Below, in pieces: positions 48,906 to 57,384 of a stretch of 64,000 bases of DNA. Made by a program: the position numbers and the translations under genes. Origin of the DNA: Mycobacterium parmense (GTDB lineage: Bacteria; Actinomycetota; Actinomycetes; Mycobacteriales; Mycobacteriaceae); contig NZ_AP022614.1 of assembly GCF_010730575.1 (NCBI RefSeq), positions 1,302,001 to 1,366,000 on the forward strand, in the 5' to 3' direction. Each line of letters begins with the position of its first letter. Position 1 is the first letter of the stretch. A model generated the notes under the pieces. The model saw only the letters and a program-made list of their open reading frames with translations, was not told the origin of the DNA and ran no database searches.

Positions 48906-51419
48906 TCACCGACGCGTCGCCGACGAGGTCCAGCCGATGTTCGTTACCGACCGATTCGGGTGCTCGCGGCGGGGGTGATGGTCGAGCCAGGCGTAGGCGG
49001 CGAGCTTGACTCGGTCGTTGAACAGGAACCACACCACCGCGAAGGCCCACACGAGACCCGCCCGGAGCCACCCCACGGGCGTCATCGCCACGCCGTAGAC
49101 GGCGATCAGCGTGGCGATCGTCTGCGCTGTGATCACGGCTCCCAGCAGCAACGGCGCCGGCGCGGGTCGGGACCAGAACGGGCCGCGGGAGCGGGTGAGA
49201 AAGATGGTCAGCTGACCGGCGACGGACAGTTTGAGGTAGATCATGGTGCGGATCAAGTCGTGGCTGAGCCCGAAGACCTTGTCGGCGAGGAAGAACAGGG
49301 TGAAAGTCGCGACGACGCCGGTGACGCCCAGCACGGTGGCGATGGTCAGGACGGCGCGCATGTCCCACTTGGCGGGCCTGGGTGAGCCGCGCACGTGGTC
49401 GTAAGCGATCGACAGGATCGCGCCGTCGTTGAGCAAGGCCAGGAACACGATCATGGCGGCGGTGACCGGGAAGAAGTTCATGAAGACCACCGCGAGGGTG
49501 ATCAACAACAGCACCCGGATGGTCTCGGCGATGCGGTAGGTGGCATAGCTGGTCAGCCGGGCGAAGATCTCCCGGGCCAGCCCGATCGCCGTCACGACCA
49601 CCGACAATCCCGGCGCCAACAGAACCACGTCGGCAGCGGCCCGGGCCGCGTCGGTGGCACCCGACACCGCGATACCGGCGTCGGCCTGCTTGAGCGCGGG
49701 GGCGTCGTTGACCCCGTCGCCGGTCATCCCGACAATGTGGCCACGGTCCTGCAGCAGCCGCACGATGCAGTACTTGTGCTCGGGAAAGACCTGCGCGAAG
49801 CCGTCGCTGGCTTCCACGCGCGCACCCGAAATGTCGTCGCCGTCGAGGACGGCCGCATCGAGGATCCTGTCGCCCAGGCCGACCTGGCGGGCGATCTCAC
49901 GGCCGATCGCGACCTGGTCGCCGGTGACCATCTTGACGTCGATCCCGAGTTCGCGGGCGGCGGCAATGGTCGCCGCGGAGTCTTCACGGGGCGGGTCGGC
50001 CAGCGCCAGCACCCCCATCAGCCGCCAGGAGCCGTCGCCGTCCGTCCTGGCCACCCCGAGCGCGCGGTAGCCGTGGCCGGCGAAACCGTCGACCACCTCG
50101 TCGACCCCGGCGGCCGCGCCGTCGCCGTCGCACAGCGCGGCAATGACCTGCGGAGCTCCCTTGCTGACCCGGAAGCTGTGTCCGTCGGAGTCGCGCACCA
50201 GCGCCTCGGTGCGTTTGCTGACCGGGTCGAATGGGACGAACCGCTCCACCTGTCTTAACGGGTGCCGACCGGCGGCCGCCAGCACCGCCAGGTCGATGAG
50301 GTCGTTGTCCTCGGCGCGCGAAGCCAACGCGGCGGCCGTGAGGAGCTCGTCGTCGCTGACTTCGGCGGCGGTCCAGCTTGCGGCGAGCGCGAGTCGGTTC
50401 TGGGTCAGGGTGCCCGTCTTGTCCGAGCACAGCAGGTCGATCCCGCCGAGTTCCTCGACGGCGGGCAGGTGGCTGACCACGGCCTCGTGCCGCGCCAGCT
50501 GCCGCGCGCCGATCGCCATGGTCACCGACAGCACCGCCGGCAACGCCACCGGGATCGAGGCGATGGTGACCACCAGGGCGAACTCCAGGGTCTGCAGCAC
50601 CGGGTTGTGCCGCAGCAGGGACACCGCGACGGTCAGAGTGACCAGCGCGAGCGCGATGACGATGAGGTAGTTGGCGATGCGCAGTACCGCACGCTGGAAA
50701 TGGCTGACGGTGCCCGCGCCCTCGACGAGGGCGGTGGTCTTGCCCATGTACGACGACGGCCCGGTGGCGCACACGAGCGCGTCGGCCTCGCCGCGCACCA
50801 GCACGGACCCCGAGAACAAGTTCTCGCCGCGCCCGCGGCTGACTGCCAGCGACTCGCCGGTCAGTGCGGACTGGTCCACCTCGAGGGTCACGTCGTCGAG
50901 GACTCGCAGGTCGGCCGGAATCACGTCGCCGAGGCGCACTCGCACGACGTCGCCGGGCACCAATTCGCGCACCGGGAGGGTGGCCCACGCGCCGTCGCGC
51001 AGCACCCGTGCCGATGTCGCCAGGCGCTGCTTGAGTGCGGCGATCGCGTTGGCCGCCTGGTGTTCCTCGAAGAACGCCACCACCCCGTTCATCGCCAGCA
51101 GCACCCCGATGATCGCCGCGTCGGTCCAGTGCCGGGCGGCCAGCGACAGCGCCAGCGCGACCTCGATCATCCACGGGATGGGCGCCCAGAAATACCCGAA
51201 GAATTCGAGCACCGGGTTGTGCCGGCGCTCCGCAATCTCGTTAGGGCCGTAGTGCAGCAACCGCCGCTGCGCCTCGGCAGACGTCAAACCCGCTGTGCTG
51301 GTGTCTAATTCAACCAAAAGGTCGGGCAGTGGCAACTCGGTCAGCCTGTCGGTGGTTTGGGTCAACTCGGCTCCCCCGGACGGATCGCGTTTCGACCCAC
51401 CCTCGCGCCGCGCGCCCAC
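48906..51419 (-). CDS. P3A-type P-type ATPase (proton pump-like)
   Basis: 837 residues. Actuator motif LTGESLAV, phosphorylation motif CSDKTGTLTQN (Asp near 335), ATP-binding KGAPQVI, and hinge MVTGDQVAIGREIA and MTGDGVNDAPALKQAD are complete. Eight to ten membrane segments are expected. VTIASIPVALPAVLSVTMAIG in the fourth helix and the overall length match plasma-membrane H+-ATPases of fungi and plants and their bacterial relatives. It probably exports protons or another cation. The gene is the last core gene before the island; its start is uncertain by about 20 residues. Confidence 0.88.
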   Translation of the reverse strand: MGARREGGSKRDPSGGAELTQTTDRLTELPLPDLLVELDTSTAGLTSAEAQRRLLHYGPNEIAERRHNPVLEFFGYFWAPIPWMIEVALALSLAARHWTDAAIIGVLLAMNGVVAFFEEHQAANAIAALKQRLATSARVLRDGAWATLPVRELVPGDVVRVRLGDVIPADLRVLDDVTLEVDQSALTGESLAVSRGRGENLFSGSVLVRGEADALVCATGPSSYMGKTTALVEGAGTVSHFQRAVLRIANYLIVIALALVTLTVAVSLLRHNPVLQTLEFALVVTIASIPVALPAVLSVTMAIGARQLARHEAVVSHLPAVEELGGIDLLCSDKTGTLTQNRLALAASWTAAEVSDDELLTAAALASRAEDNDLIDLAVLAAAGRHPLRQVERFVPFDPVSKRTEALVRDSDGHSFRVSKGAPQVIAALCDGDGAAAGVDEVVDGFAGHGYRALGVARTDGDGSWRLMGVLALADPPREDSAATIAAARELGIDVKMVTGDQVAIGREIARQVGLGDRILDAAVLDGDDISGARVEASDGFAQVFPEHKYCIVRLLQDRGHIVGMTGDGVNDAPALKQADAGIAVSGATDAARAAADVVLLAPGLSVVVTAIGLAREIFARLTSYATYRIAETIRVLLLITLAVVFMNFFPVTAAMIVFLALLNDGAILSIAYDHVRGSPRPAKWDMRAVLTIATVLGVTGVVATFTLFFLADKVFGLSHDLIRTMIYLKLSVAGQLTIFLTRSRGPFWSRPAPAPLLLGAVITAQTIATLIAVYGVAMTPVGWLRAGLVWAFAVVWFLFNDRVKLAAYAWLDHHPRREHPNRSVTNIGWTSSATRR

Positions 51420-51643
51420 TCCCGGATAGGGCCGAACGCCCTTTATCCGATGCGGAAAGACCGTCGCGATTCTCCCGGCATTCGATTACTACTCGACGTA
51501 GTAATTTGCGCGGGGAGGTAAGAGCGCGGTCGACGATTGAGATCGTTGTCCCGCCGCGACGAATGAGCGGAATTTACTCAGGAGTGATGTTCACCGAGCA
51601 GCCTGTGAGCGCGGCTGCAGCGCCATTGTTCGAAGAAGAAATT
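51420..51643. other. short gene-poor stretch before the island
   Basis: Between the ATPase start and the gene at 51644. A plus-strand frame runs through it (from ATG 51587 to 51988) but lacks a well-spaced ribosome site and is antisense to the better supported minus-strand gene. It presumably holds the ATPase promoter. No repeats seen. Confidence 0.3.
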
Positions 51644-51967
51644 TCAGGCCGGGGTGTCGGTGCTGGAGCACACCCGGAAGTCGCGCACCATCGGGACGAT
51701 GCCGCCGCCCTGCGCGGCCCGCGGCCGTGCTCGGAAGGAGGGGTGGCGCCGGATCGCGTCGGTTCGCTCGTGCGCGCGACGCTGAGCCGCGACCCACCGT
51801 GGGTGGGAATGAAGAAAAATAACGGTCGCTTCTGGTGTCTCGGCCACGACTGTCAACTCCTCCCGGGGCAACCCGCACAATCTATGAACAACGGTTACCG
51901 GTTTGTGATTCCAGAATGCCCTGCCGATCCTGAGGCCAAACCACACGAGAACATGAGAATTGGCCAT
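51644..51967 (-). CDS. hypothetical protein whose start lies in the left island repeat
   Basis: 107 residues from ATG 51967 (MANSHVLVWFGLRIGRAFW), with GGAG seven bases upstream. The ATG and first codons lie within the 22-bp repeat at the island's left end; the ribosome site overlaps the repeat by one base and otherwise comes from island DNA. The sequence has a hydrophobic start, a helical charged middle (VAAQRRAHERTDAIRRH) and no recognised domain. A plus-strand frame over the same bases is an alternative. At the right repeat the same ATG is preserved but reads only nine codons. I regard it as a gene that the element entered at its 5' end (inference). Confidence 0.45.
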   Translation of the reverse strand: MANSHVLVWFGLRIGRAFWNHKPVTVVHRLCGLPREELTVVAETPEATVIFLHSHPRWVAAQRRAHERTDAIRRHPSFRARPRAAQGGGIVPMVRDFRVCSSTDTPA

Positions 51968-51975
51968 GAATTTTC
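51954..51975. repeat. left 22-bp direct repeat, putative attL
   Basis: A perfect 22-bp match to 62290-62311, beginning TGAGAATTGG and ending ATGAATTTTC, in the same orientation. Flanking bases differ on both sides at both copies. With an integrase remnant beside the other copy, this is the expected core of an attachment site. Confidence 0.7.
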
Positions 51976-52561
51976 TCCTGGGCGATAGCTGGGTTAGCTG
52001 GAAAAGTGGCGCAAGAAACCGCTGGCCACGGAGGTGGAGCTGTGCGAGCTGTTCGAGCTGAGGAAACACTGCTGCGGACGGGCTGCGGACGGAACCAGGA
52101 TTTACGCTGCCCCCGTCGATCCGGGTCGGCGGTCCCCAGCCGGCGCAGCGATGGGGGTTCGCGATCTGATTCGGCACGAACGAAGATTCTCATGTGATGC
52201 CGACAAGAATGCCCCTGCTGCGCCGCCTCGCGAAGGGTGAAAGTCCCGTCCACATGAGCCGGAACCGCAACGCCATGAGCCGCCCAATACGAGAGCTGCT
52301 GAGCGAGGCCGTGTTCTTCGACTTTCAGTTGGCTCACGACTTGGTGCAACGCGATTACACGGGCAGCGGCGTCGACGCCGTCAGTCTCGGCCCGGTACGA
52401 CCGCCGTGGGCGGGTGGTGGAGCGTGCCGCCGCACTCGTTGCACGACCACGTCTTATGCGCGCAAGCACATAAGAATCCATAACCGCAAGTTTGTGCTCC
52501 GCGCAGTTCGACGACGCGCACGATTCCGCAACGGGCGCTTTGGGTCCGGCGGCCTGATTCG
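51976..52561. other. island left arm, poorly resolved coding content
   Basis: Frames exist on both strands but none is clearly a gene. The most protein-like stretch is on the minus strand, about 52,100-52,400, reading RVIALHQVVSQLKVEEHGLA and then TFTLREAAQQG in a frame open from 52481 to 51882. It has no ribosome site and may be a decayed gene. A 46-codon zinc-ribbon-like frame (52381-52521) is listed separately. Confidence 0.25.
52381..52521 (-). CDS. possible 46-residue zinc-ribbon-like protein
   Basis: From GTG 52521 the product reads MRVVELRGAQTCGYGFLCAC and continues to a CNECGG motif, so five cysteines lie within about 20 residues, as in small zinc ribbons. It is directly downstream of the secreted protein gene at 52562 on the same strand. 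Short length and no clear ribosome site keep confidence low. Confidence 0.3.
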   Translation of the reverse strand: MRVVELRGAQTCGYGFLCACAHKTWSCNECGGTLHHPPTAVVPGRD

Positions 52562-52837
52562 TCAGAGTCCAATGTGGTGATTCGGCTGCCCCAATGGGAG
52601 GGTAGGCGGATTCGCCGGATCATACATAAAGCACCGCTGAGTCCCCGAAACCGCGAAGCACCGCGCCCACGTGCCATCAGGCCGGATAGGGCCGTCGCAC
52701 CACATCGTTCCATTGAACGCTGACTCACAATTGGTGTTCATGCCAGGCACGATCGGATCAGCATGCGCCGCCGCTGCCGCACCGACGACCAGCGTCCCAA
52801 GAACCAACGCTGTTGTCGTGGTGACCATGGTTCGCAT
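52562..52837 (-). CDS. small secreted cysteine-containing protein
   Basis: 91 residues from ATG 52837; codons further upstream lack protein character. A signal peptide (TTTTALVLGTLVVGAAAAAH) is cleaved near AHADP. The mature part, about 65 residues, contains four cysteines (NCESAF, MWCDGPIRPDG, RCFAV, RCFMYD), suggesting two disulfides, and ends Pro-rich. Small mycobacterial secreted proteins with a CDGPIRPDGxWxRC-like core are known to me only as hypothetical. Location would be the envelope or medium. It lies near the island's left end. Confidence 0.65.
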   Translation of the reverse strand: MRTMVTTTTALVLGTLVVGAAAAAHADPIVPGMNTNCESAFNGTMWCDGPIRPDGTWARCFAVSGTQRCFMYDPANPPTLPLGQPNHHIGL

Positions 52838-52981
52838 CAAATTCCCTCGCGCGCGGTCATAGGTCAAAGCTGGCCAATCCGCCTGCCAACACCTCAGTGA
52901 AACGTGGGCGGCGGCGACAGCGTGACCGCCTGCCAAAACTTGAGTCCCCGAATGGTTGTCCGCCACTGGGAGCAATGAAGC

Positions 52982-53143
52982 CTATTGCGCAGATCGGTCA
53001 GCGATTAGGGTCACGCATTCGTCGACGCACTGGTCGCAGATGAAAGCACCGAGGCCAGCAATCAGTGTTCCGACTTCAGTGTTGGGCTTGGCGCAGAACG
53101 AGCACGTGGCGATCACAGTCTGCGGGTCGCCGGCGGACTTCAT
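52982..53143 (-). CDS. standalone ClpX-type zinc-binding domain protein
   Basis: 53 residues from ATG 53143, with AAGGAA well placed upstream. CSFCAKPNTEVGTLIAG followed by FICDQCVDEC is the C4 zinc finger (zf-C4_ClpX) that in the ClpX unfoldase forms the N-terminal dimerisation and adaptor-binding domain. No AAA+ domain follows. A free copy could compete for ClpX adaptors or substrates and modulate ClpXP proteolysis (inference), or be an evolved adaptor. It is divergent from the small membrane-protein frame at 53163. Confidence 0.7.
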   Translation of the reverse strand: MKSAGDPQTVIATCSFCAKPNTEVGTLIAGLGAFICDQCVDECVTLIADRSAQ

Positions 53144-53162
53144 AGTGGTCGATTCCTTCCTG

Positions 53163-53453
53163 ATGAGCCAGTGCCCCCCATCTTCCACCGACGACCATCA
53201 CTACGCCCTCTTTCACGGCAAGTCGATGGCGCTCGGACGCTATGCCCGGTCGACATGCACAACGATCTTCGTCGGGGCCGCGCTATATATCTTCGCCAGC
53301 TTGTTGGCGCTGGCCGGGATCGCGCTTACCACGAGCACGTATTACCGGGACAAACGGGACGGCAAGGTGAATTTTGAAACCCGTCTCGTCATCCGTCCCG
53401 CTCCCGCACCACAAATAACCCGGCGCTTGGGCGTACGTGGGGGCCGGTGCTGA
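53163..53453 (+). CDS. possible small single-pass membrane protein
   Basis: 96 residues from ATG 53163 (MSQCPPSSTDDHHYALFHGK). One transmembrane segment, about 38-62 (IFVGAALYIFASLLALAGIA), then a charged tail. No recognised family. The start has no good ribosome site and the frame is open upstream, so the 5' end and even the gene are uncertain. A following gene begins at 53579 in the same direction. Confidence 0.35.
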   Translation: MSQCPPSSTDDHHYALFHGKSMALGRYARSTCTTIFVGAALYIFASLLALAGIALTTSTYYRDKRDGKVNFETRLVIRPAPAPQITRRLGVRGGRC

Positions 53454-53578
53454 TCGGGTTCAGCGTGATCGCCGGCCTGCCCGGAAACCTCATCTGGTTG
53501 CTGTCGAGCTGAGAATGGCGGGGGCTGATCCGATGACTTAAGCCAACGACTCGCGTAGCCTTCTGGCCGGGAGGGGCC

Positions 53579-54364
53579 GTGAAGGGACCGCGAGCACAAG
53601 TGGCCGACACAGAAGCAACAGCAACGATTGCGGCCGCCGCCGCGCTCATCGGGAGCGCCCTGACCGGTGCCTTCACTTTATGGGGCATCCGCTGGACTAA
53701 TAAGGCGCAAACACACGACCTCGCAACGCGGCTGGAAAACGAGCGGGCTACAGCGCGTGAAGGGCTTGAGCAGGACCGCCGCCAACTCGCTTACAAAGCG
53801 CTTCTGACGCATGTAAATCTGCTGCAGTACTCCATGAAGCTCAACCTTCAAGTGGTAACTCGGGAGATCCGAGCGGTAGTGAAAGTGCGCGAAGTTGACT
53901 CCGCACTCAATGCCGGTTCAGCAGCGGAAGCAGCTGCGCTCGCATCGGCAGGCCCAACCGAAGAAGAGAAAAGAGACTTACTTGGGGGGCCGACCCTCTC
54001 GGAGCGCGCTGAAACACTGGCGGTTGTTGACCTGCTCGCGAGCGACGAGGTAAAGAGCCGGTTCGATGCGTTCCTTAAGACCGAGAAGACGCTTAGCGAC
54101 CAGATAGTTCGGGCAAGAATTATTTTACGACGTCCGGTGAAACAGCAGCAGGCCGTGCTCGACCACGCGCAAGCATCTCCGAAGTACAAGATCGACCAAG
54201 CGGCCGCCGAAGCAAAAGCGCTGCTGGAGCAAACCCTGCAGATGGTCGAAAATACGGGTGACCTCGGCGCGGCCGGCGATGCCATAGCCAAGGGAACTGA
54301 CGAGTTCATTCAGGCATTCGAGACTCTCGAAAAAATGGTCAGGTCCGAGTTGCGGCTGCCCTAG
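53579..54364 (+). CDS. membrane-anchored coiled-coil protein, unknown function
   Basis: 261 residues from GTG 53579 with GGGAGGGG upstream. One N-terminal membrane segment (about 15-37, TIAAAAALIGSALTGAFTLW) is followed by coiled-coil regions (about 45-75, and 170-255). The chain is rich in Glu, Ala, Arg and Lys. Many phage- and island-encoded membrane proteins share this layout but I recognise no family. Codon use is less GC3-biased than core genes, consistent with island origin. It converges with the membrane protein at 54411. Confidence 0.6.
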   Translation: MKGPRAQVADTEATATIAAAAALIGSALTGAFTLWGIRWTNKAQTHDLATRLENERATAREGLEQDRRQLAYKALLTHVNLLQYSMKLNLQVVTREIRAVVKVREVDSALNAGSAAEAAALASAGPTEEEKRDLLGGPTLSERAETLAVVDLLASDEVKSRFDAFLKTEKTLSDQIVRARIILRRPVKQQQAVLDHAQASPKYKIDQAAAEAKALLEQTLQMVENTGDLGAAGDAIAKGTDEFIQAFETLEKMVRSELRLP

Positions 54365-54410
54365 ACCTGCGCCGCGCTAATTCGGGATGAGATGCGGCAG
54401 CTACCGCAAA

Positions 54411-54974
54411 TCAGTGGGGTGCGACGATCCCCAGCAGATTTGCTGCGCCGCCGAAACCTATGCCCAGAAGCAGCAGTGTCGGTCCGACCCAGGCCGGCGC
54501 CGTAGGTACCAGGACTGGCAGCTGCGCGTACATCTTCAGGATGTTGGTGGTGCCCACTAGATAGAGCTTGTCTTTCTCGTAGCTGGCGATCCGTTCCAGG
54601 ATTGGCTTGAGGACGGTAGCGCTGAAAATCCTTCCGCTGTGCTGTGCCGCCGCTTTCTCGGCGAGAGCCTTCGGAGCAACCTCGTCGGTCATTCTGGACA
54701 ACTCGGCGAGGTAGTGGTCGAACCAGATCATCCGCCACTTGGCTTGCGACAACTCCCAGACGACCAGCAAGACGCCGGCCGCCTGGAACACGATTGCTGC
54801 GCTGGTGAGGATGAACAGCCCACCCTGCGACTCCAGCCCTCGCCACACTGCCGGCCAGTGCACATCGCGGCGCATGATGTATGACAGTGCTAGGACGAGA
54901 ACGATTGCGCACAGCGCGCCAACTGCGCGGCGCTCGTTACCCCGGCTAACGCCTCTATCTGGAGCTGTCATCAT
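54411..54974 (-). CDS. island membrane protein, unknown function
   Basis: 187 residues. Three hydrophobic segments: about 18-34 (VGALCAIVLVLALSYIM), 51-73 (GLFILTSAAIVFQAAGVLLVV) and 160-183. The middle is a charged cytosolic or external loop with helices. No recognised domain. Its ATG overlaps the stop of the truncated gene upstream (ATGATGA), so it was the second gene of a translationally coupled pair whose first member is now only a 3' fragment. Confidence 0.6.
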   Translation of the reverse strand: MMTAPDRGVSRGNERRAVGALCAIVLVLALSYIMRRDVHWPAVWRGLESQGGLFILTSAAIVFQAAGVLLVVWELSQAKWRMIWFDHYLAELSRMTDEVAPKALAEKAAAQHSGRIFSATVLKPILERIASYEKDKLYLVGTTNILKMYAQLPVLVPTAPAWVGPTLLLLGIGFGGAANLLGIVAPH

Positions 54975-55156
54975 TTAAGCGAGAAGCCGGGCGGTTCCGC
55001 GCGGCGGTCATTAAGCATCGACAGTTCCCAACGCACCAGATCGAGGGCGGCCGCAATTGCCCGATCATCAGGGTCGTAGCCTCGCCCGCGCAACACTTCG
55101 CGCTCGATGTCTCCGTGTATGTGTCGGACGCGCGCATCCGCGCACCGGTTCCCGCG
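54971..55156 (-). pseudogene. 3' fragment of a gene, cut near an IS element
   Basis: An open stretch of 61 codons lacking a start codon at its head, ending VRWELSMLNDRRAEPPGFSLK-like; key parts are HGDIEREVLRGRGYDPDD and IAAALDLVRWELSMLND. Its codon pattern is that of a real C-terminus. A TAG precedes it at 55157-55159, and the IS1081-like element begins about 60 bp further on. Its stop overlaps the ATG of the gene at 54974. The 5' part was not found on the other side of the IS. Confidence 0.5.
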
Positions 55157-55218
55157 CTAGATAGCAACAACTCGCAGATCGAATAGAAAGTAGCCAGAAC
55201 CGCGCTCGGTCAAGTCCA

Positions 55219-56623
55219 GGGACGTGGTGTACGACGTCGTTGTGTGATTCTTCGTCGTGATGTGTCAGGCGGTCAGCGCCGCCGGGGTGTCCTCCTGTTC
55301 TGTTGGGGTGTCGTTGACCGCGCGTGATTTGCTCAGCACGTCGAGGCCGAGGTAGCGCCGGGACTCGGCCCATTCGTCGTGTTGTTCGGCCAGCACGGCG
55401 CCGACGAGACGAATGAGGGCGTTGCGGTCGGGGAAGATCCCGACGACGTCGGTGCGTCGGCGGATCTCCTTGTTGAGCCGCTCCTGGGGGTTGTTGGACC
55501 AGATCTGCCGCCAGATCTGTTTGGGGAACGCCGTGAACGCAAGCAGGTCCGCTCGCGCGGCCTCAAGGTGTTCAGCTGTCTTAGGCAGCTTTCCATCTAA
55601 CGCGTCAATCACCCGATCATATTGGGCGGCAACGGAGTCCGCGTCGGGCTGATCGAACACCGAGTGCAGCAGGGTCTTGACCCACGGCCAGGACGCCTTG
55701 GGTGTGACGGCCATGAGATTGGTCGTGTAGTGGGTGCGGCAGCGCTGCCACGATGCGCCCGGCAGGGTCGCGCCGATCGCGGCGACCAGTCCGGCATGCG
55801 CGTCGGAAGTCACCAGCTTCACGCCTGAGAGGCCGCGGGCTGTCAGCGAGCGCAGGAACGTCAGCCAGCCAGCACCGTCCTCGGCTGTGGTGACATCGAC
55901 CCCGAGGATCTCGCGGTAACCGTCGGCGTTCACCCCGACGGCGATCAAGGCGTGCACGTTGACCACCCGCCCACCTTCGCGAACCTTGAGCACCAGGGCA
56001 TCGGCGGCCATGAAGGTGTACGGACCGGCATCCAACGGGCGGGTCCGGAAGGCTTCGACGGCCGCGTCGAGCTCCGTGGCCATCACCGACACCTGCGACT
56101 TCGACAACGACGTGATTCCCAGAGTCTCGACGAGCTTGTCCATCCGCCGCGTCGACACCCCCAGCAGGTAGCAGGTGGCCACCACGGTGGTCAGGGCCCG
56201 TTCGGCGCGTTTACGGCGTTCCAGCAGCCAATCCGGGAAGTACGAGCCATGGCGCAGCTTGGGGATCGCCAGGTCCAAACTGCCTGCACGCGTGTCGAAC
56301 TGGCGGTGACGATAGCCGTTGCGCTGATTGGTGCGCTCGGAACTGCGCTGCCCGTAGCCGGCGCCGCACAGCGCGTCTGCTTCGGCGCCCATCAGGGTGT
56401 GGATGAACGTGGCCAGCAGCTCACGCAACACATCCGGGCTGGTGGTGGTGAGTCGATCAGCCAGCACGGCGGGCCAGTCGATATCGTGGGCAGTGGTCAT
56501 CGCGTCGATTCCTTTGCTCGAGTGACTTTGGTCGGTCTCTCGAAGAATCACGCGATGACCTTCATTCATTCGGCTACGACACGCCGGACATCCTGATCAG
56601 GCCCGACTCGTACACCACTCTGC
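55219..56623. mobile_element. IS256-family insertion sequence, IS1081-like
   Basis: About 1.4 kb carrying one transposase. Imperfect terminal inverted repeats are visible: GTGGTGTACGA at 55224-55234 and its complement TCGTACACCAC at 56608-56618, with GTGATTCTTCG recurring inward at both ends. End points are approximate to about 5 bp. I see no target-site duplication. IS256-family elements insert with low specificity and commonly inactivate genes. Confidence 0.75.
55265..56500 (-). CDS. IS1081-like (IS256 family) transposase
   Basis: 411 residues from ATG 56500 (MTTAHDIDWPAVLADRL). Family blocks: SPDVLRELLATFIHTLMGAE, GYGQRSSERTNQRNGYRHR, LRHGSYFPDWLLERRKRAER, AADALVLKVREGG with the first catalytic Asp, LVTSDAHAGLVAAI with the second, and IWSNNPQERLNKEIRRRTD with the catalytic Glu. 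It therefore looks active. The sequence is close throughout to the IS1081 transposase of the M. tuberculosis complex as I remember it, but not identical. The gene is intact, suggesting recent arrival. Confidence 0.92.
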   Translation of the reverse strand: MTTAHDIDWPAVLADRLTTTSPDVLRELLATFIHTLMGAEADALCGAGYGQRSSERTNQRNGYRHRQFDTRAGSLDLAIPKLRHGSYFPDWLLERRKRAERALTTVVATCYLLGVSTRRMDKLVETLGITSLSKSQVSVMATELDAAVEAFRTRPLDAGPYTFMAADALVLKVREGGRVVNVHALIAVGVNADGYREILGVDVTTAEDGAGWLTFLRSLTARGLSGVKLVTSDAHAGLVAAIGATLPGASWQRCRTHYTTNLMAVTPKASWPWVKTLLHSVFDQPDADSVAAQYDRVIDALDGKLPKTAEHLEAARADLLAFTAFPKQIWRQIWSNNPQERLNKEIRRRTDVVGIFPDRNALIRLVGAVLAEQHDEWAESRRYLGLDVLSKSRAVNDTPTEQEDTPAALTA

Positions 56624-57384
56624 TGGACGCAACTCGAGCAAGGTCATCACAACCAGCTCGCACTCTGGCCAACGCGCCGAACCATGCGGGTTCAGGCTGA
56701 CGGAACTTCAGTCAGTCCCCAAGCGCGAAAGGGAAGCTTCGCTCCGGTCCGTGTTGGTCCTCGCCATGACCAACGCTTCCTGCCACATGGGCATTTTACG
56801 GCGGCAGCACCATCCATCCGCCTTCGGTGCAGGGCACCAAGCTGCCGATGTGGGCACCGCATGAAACGGTATCTTGGTGCATCATCGGGAACGTCGAGAG
56901 TCACGACTCACTGATAGCACGTCACCCCGACGTCCCGGGGCCGCGCGCTGCACCTATGCAGGGACCACTGCACCACCATAACTGTACACGTGTCCAGTTT
57001 CCGAGAGCGAACACACCAACCTAAGGCGACGTCAGTACTGCAGCGTTGCGGCTGTCATAAACGACGGCGGTCACCCTAAACACGAACGCACGAAACGCCA
57101 GACGGCTGATTGGCTGCGGCGACAGTGCGGGTTGCGGGCGTCGCACAATTCGGTTCGTGGGCCTTCGGCTGATCGGCAGAGCCACCGACAACAGCGACGC
57201 TGACAAGATGCCGACATGGTGTGCGACGTTCGCATACCGTCCGCGAGGACCACTGGTTGATCGCGCTCAGCGAAAGTCCTTCGGTGGTTCACGCATCGGC
57301 CATCCCGTGCGCAAACAAAGTGGTCCGCGCGTATGCTGCGTTTCCAGTGCAGCTGGACCTAGCTCGTTTGAGGGAGTGCACGAC
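56624..57384. other. gene-poor island segment right of the IS
   Basis: No well-supported gene. A minus-strand frame (56692-56904) could encode a 57-70 residue zinc-ribbon-like peptide with MRCPHRQLGALHRR and VKCPCGRKRWSW, but it has no ribosome site. An operator-like inverted repeat is at 56982-56997. The final 200 bp would hold the promoter of the TIR gene at 57385. Confidence 0.3.
56982..56997. promoter_or_regulatory. second copy of the TetR-type operator-like repeat
   Basis: CTGTACA-CG-TGTCCAG, an inverted repeat with one mismatch, closely similar to the perfect CTGGACA-CA-TGTCCAG at 45042-45057. The following bases TTT also match. It is about 390 bp upstream of the TIR gene; no promoter elements are clear. 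Confidence 0.35.

Noticed and set aside
51587..51988. A plus-strand ORF over the left repeat (reading RIGHEFS at the repeat).
   Set aside because: Ribosome site poorly spaced and the minus-strand frame has a good one. Not excluded, since the right repeat also reads RIGHEFS followed by 19 more codons on the plus strand.
55205..56640. Target-site duplication around the IS1081-like element.
   Set aside because: The bases beside the inferred ends (GTCCA left, TGGAC right) are inverted, not direct, repeats, and ends are not exact enough to call a duplication.
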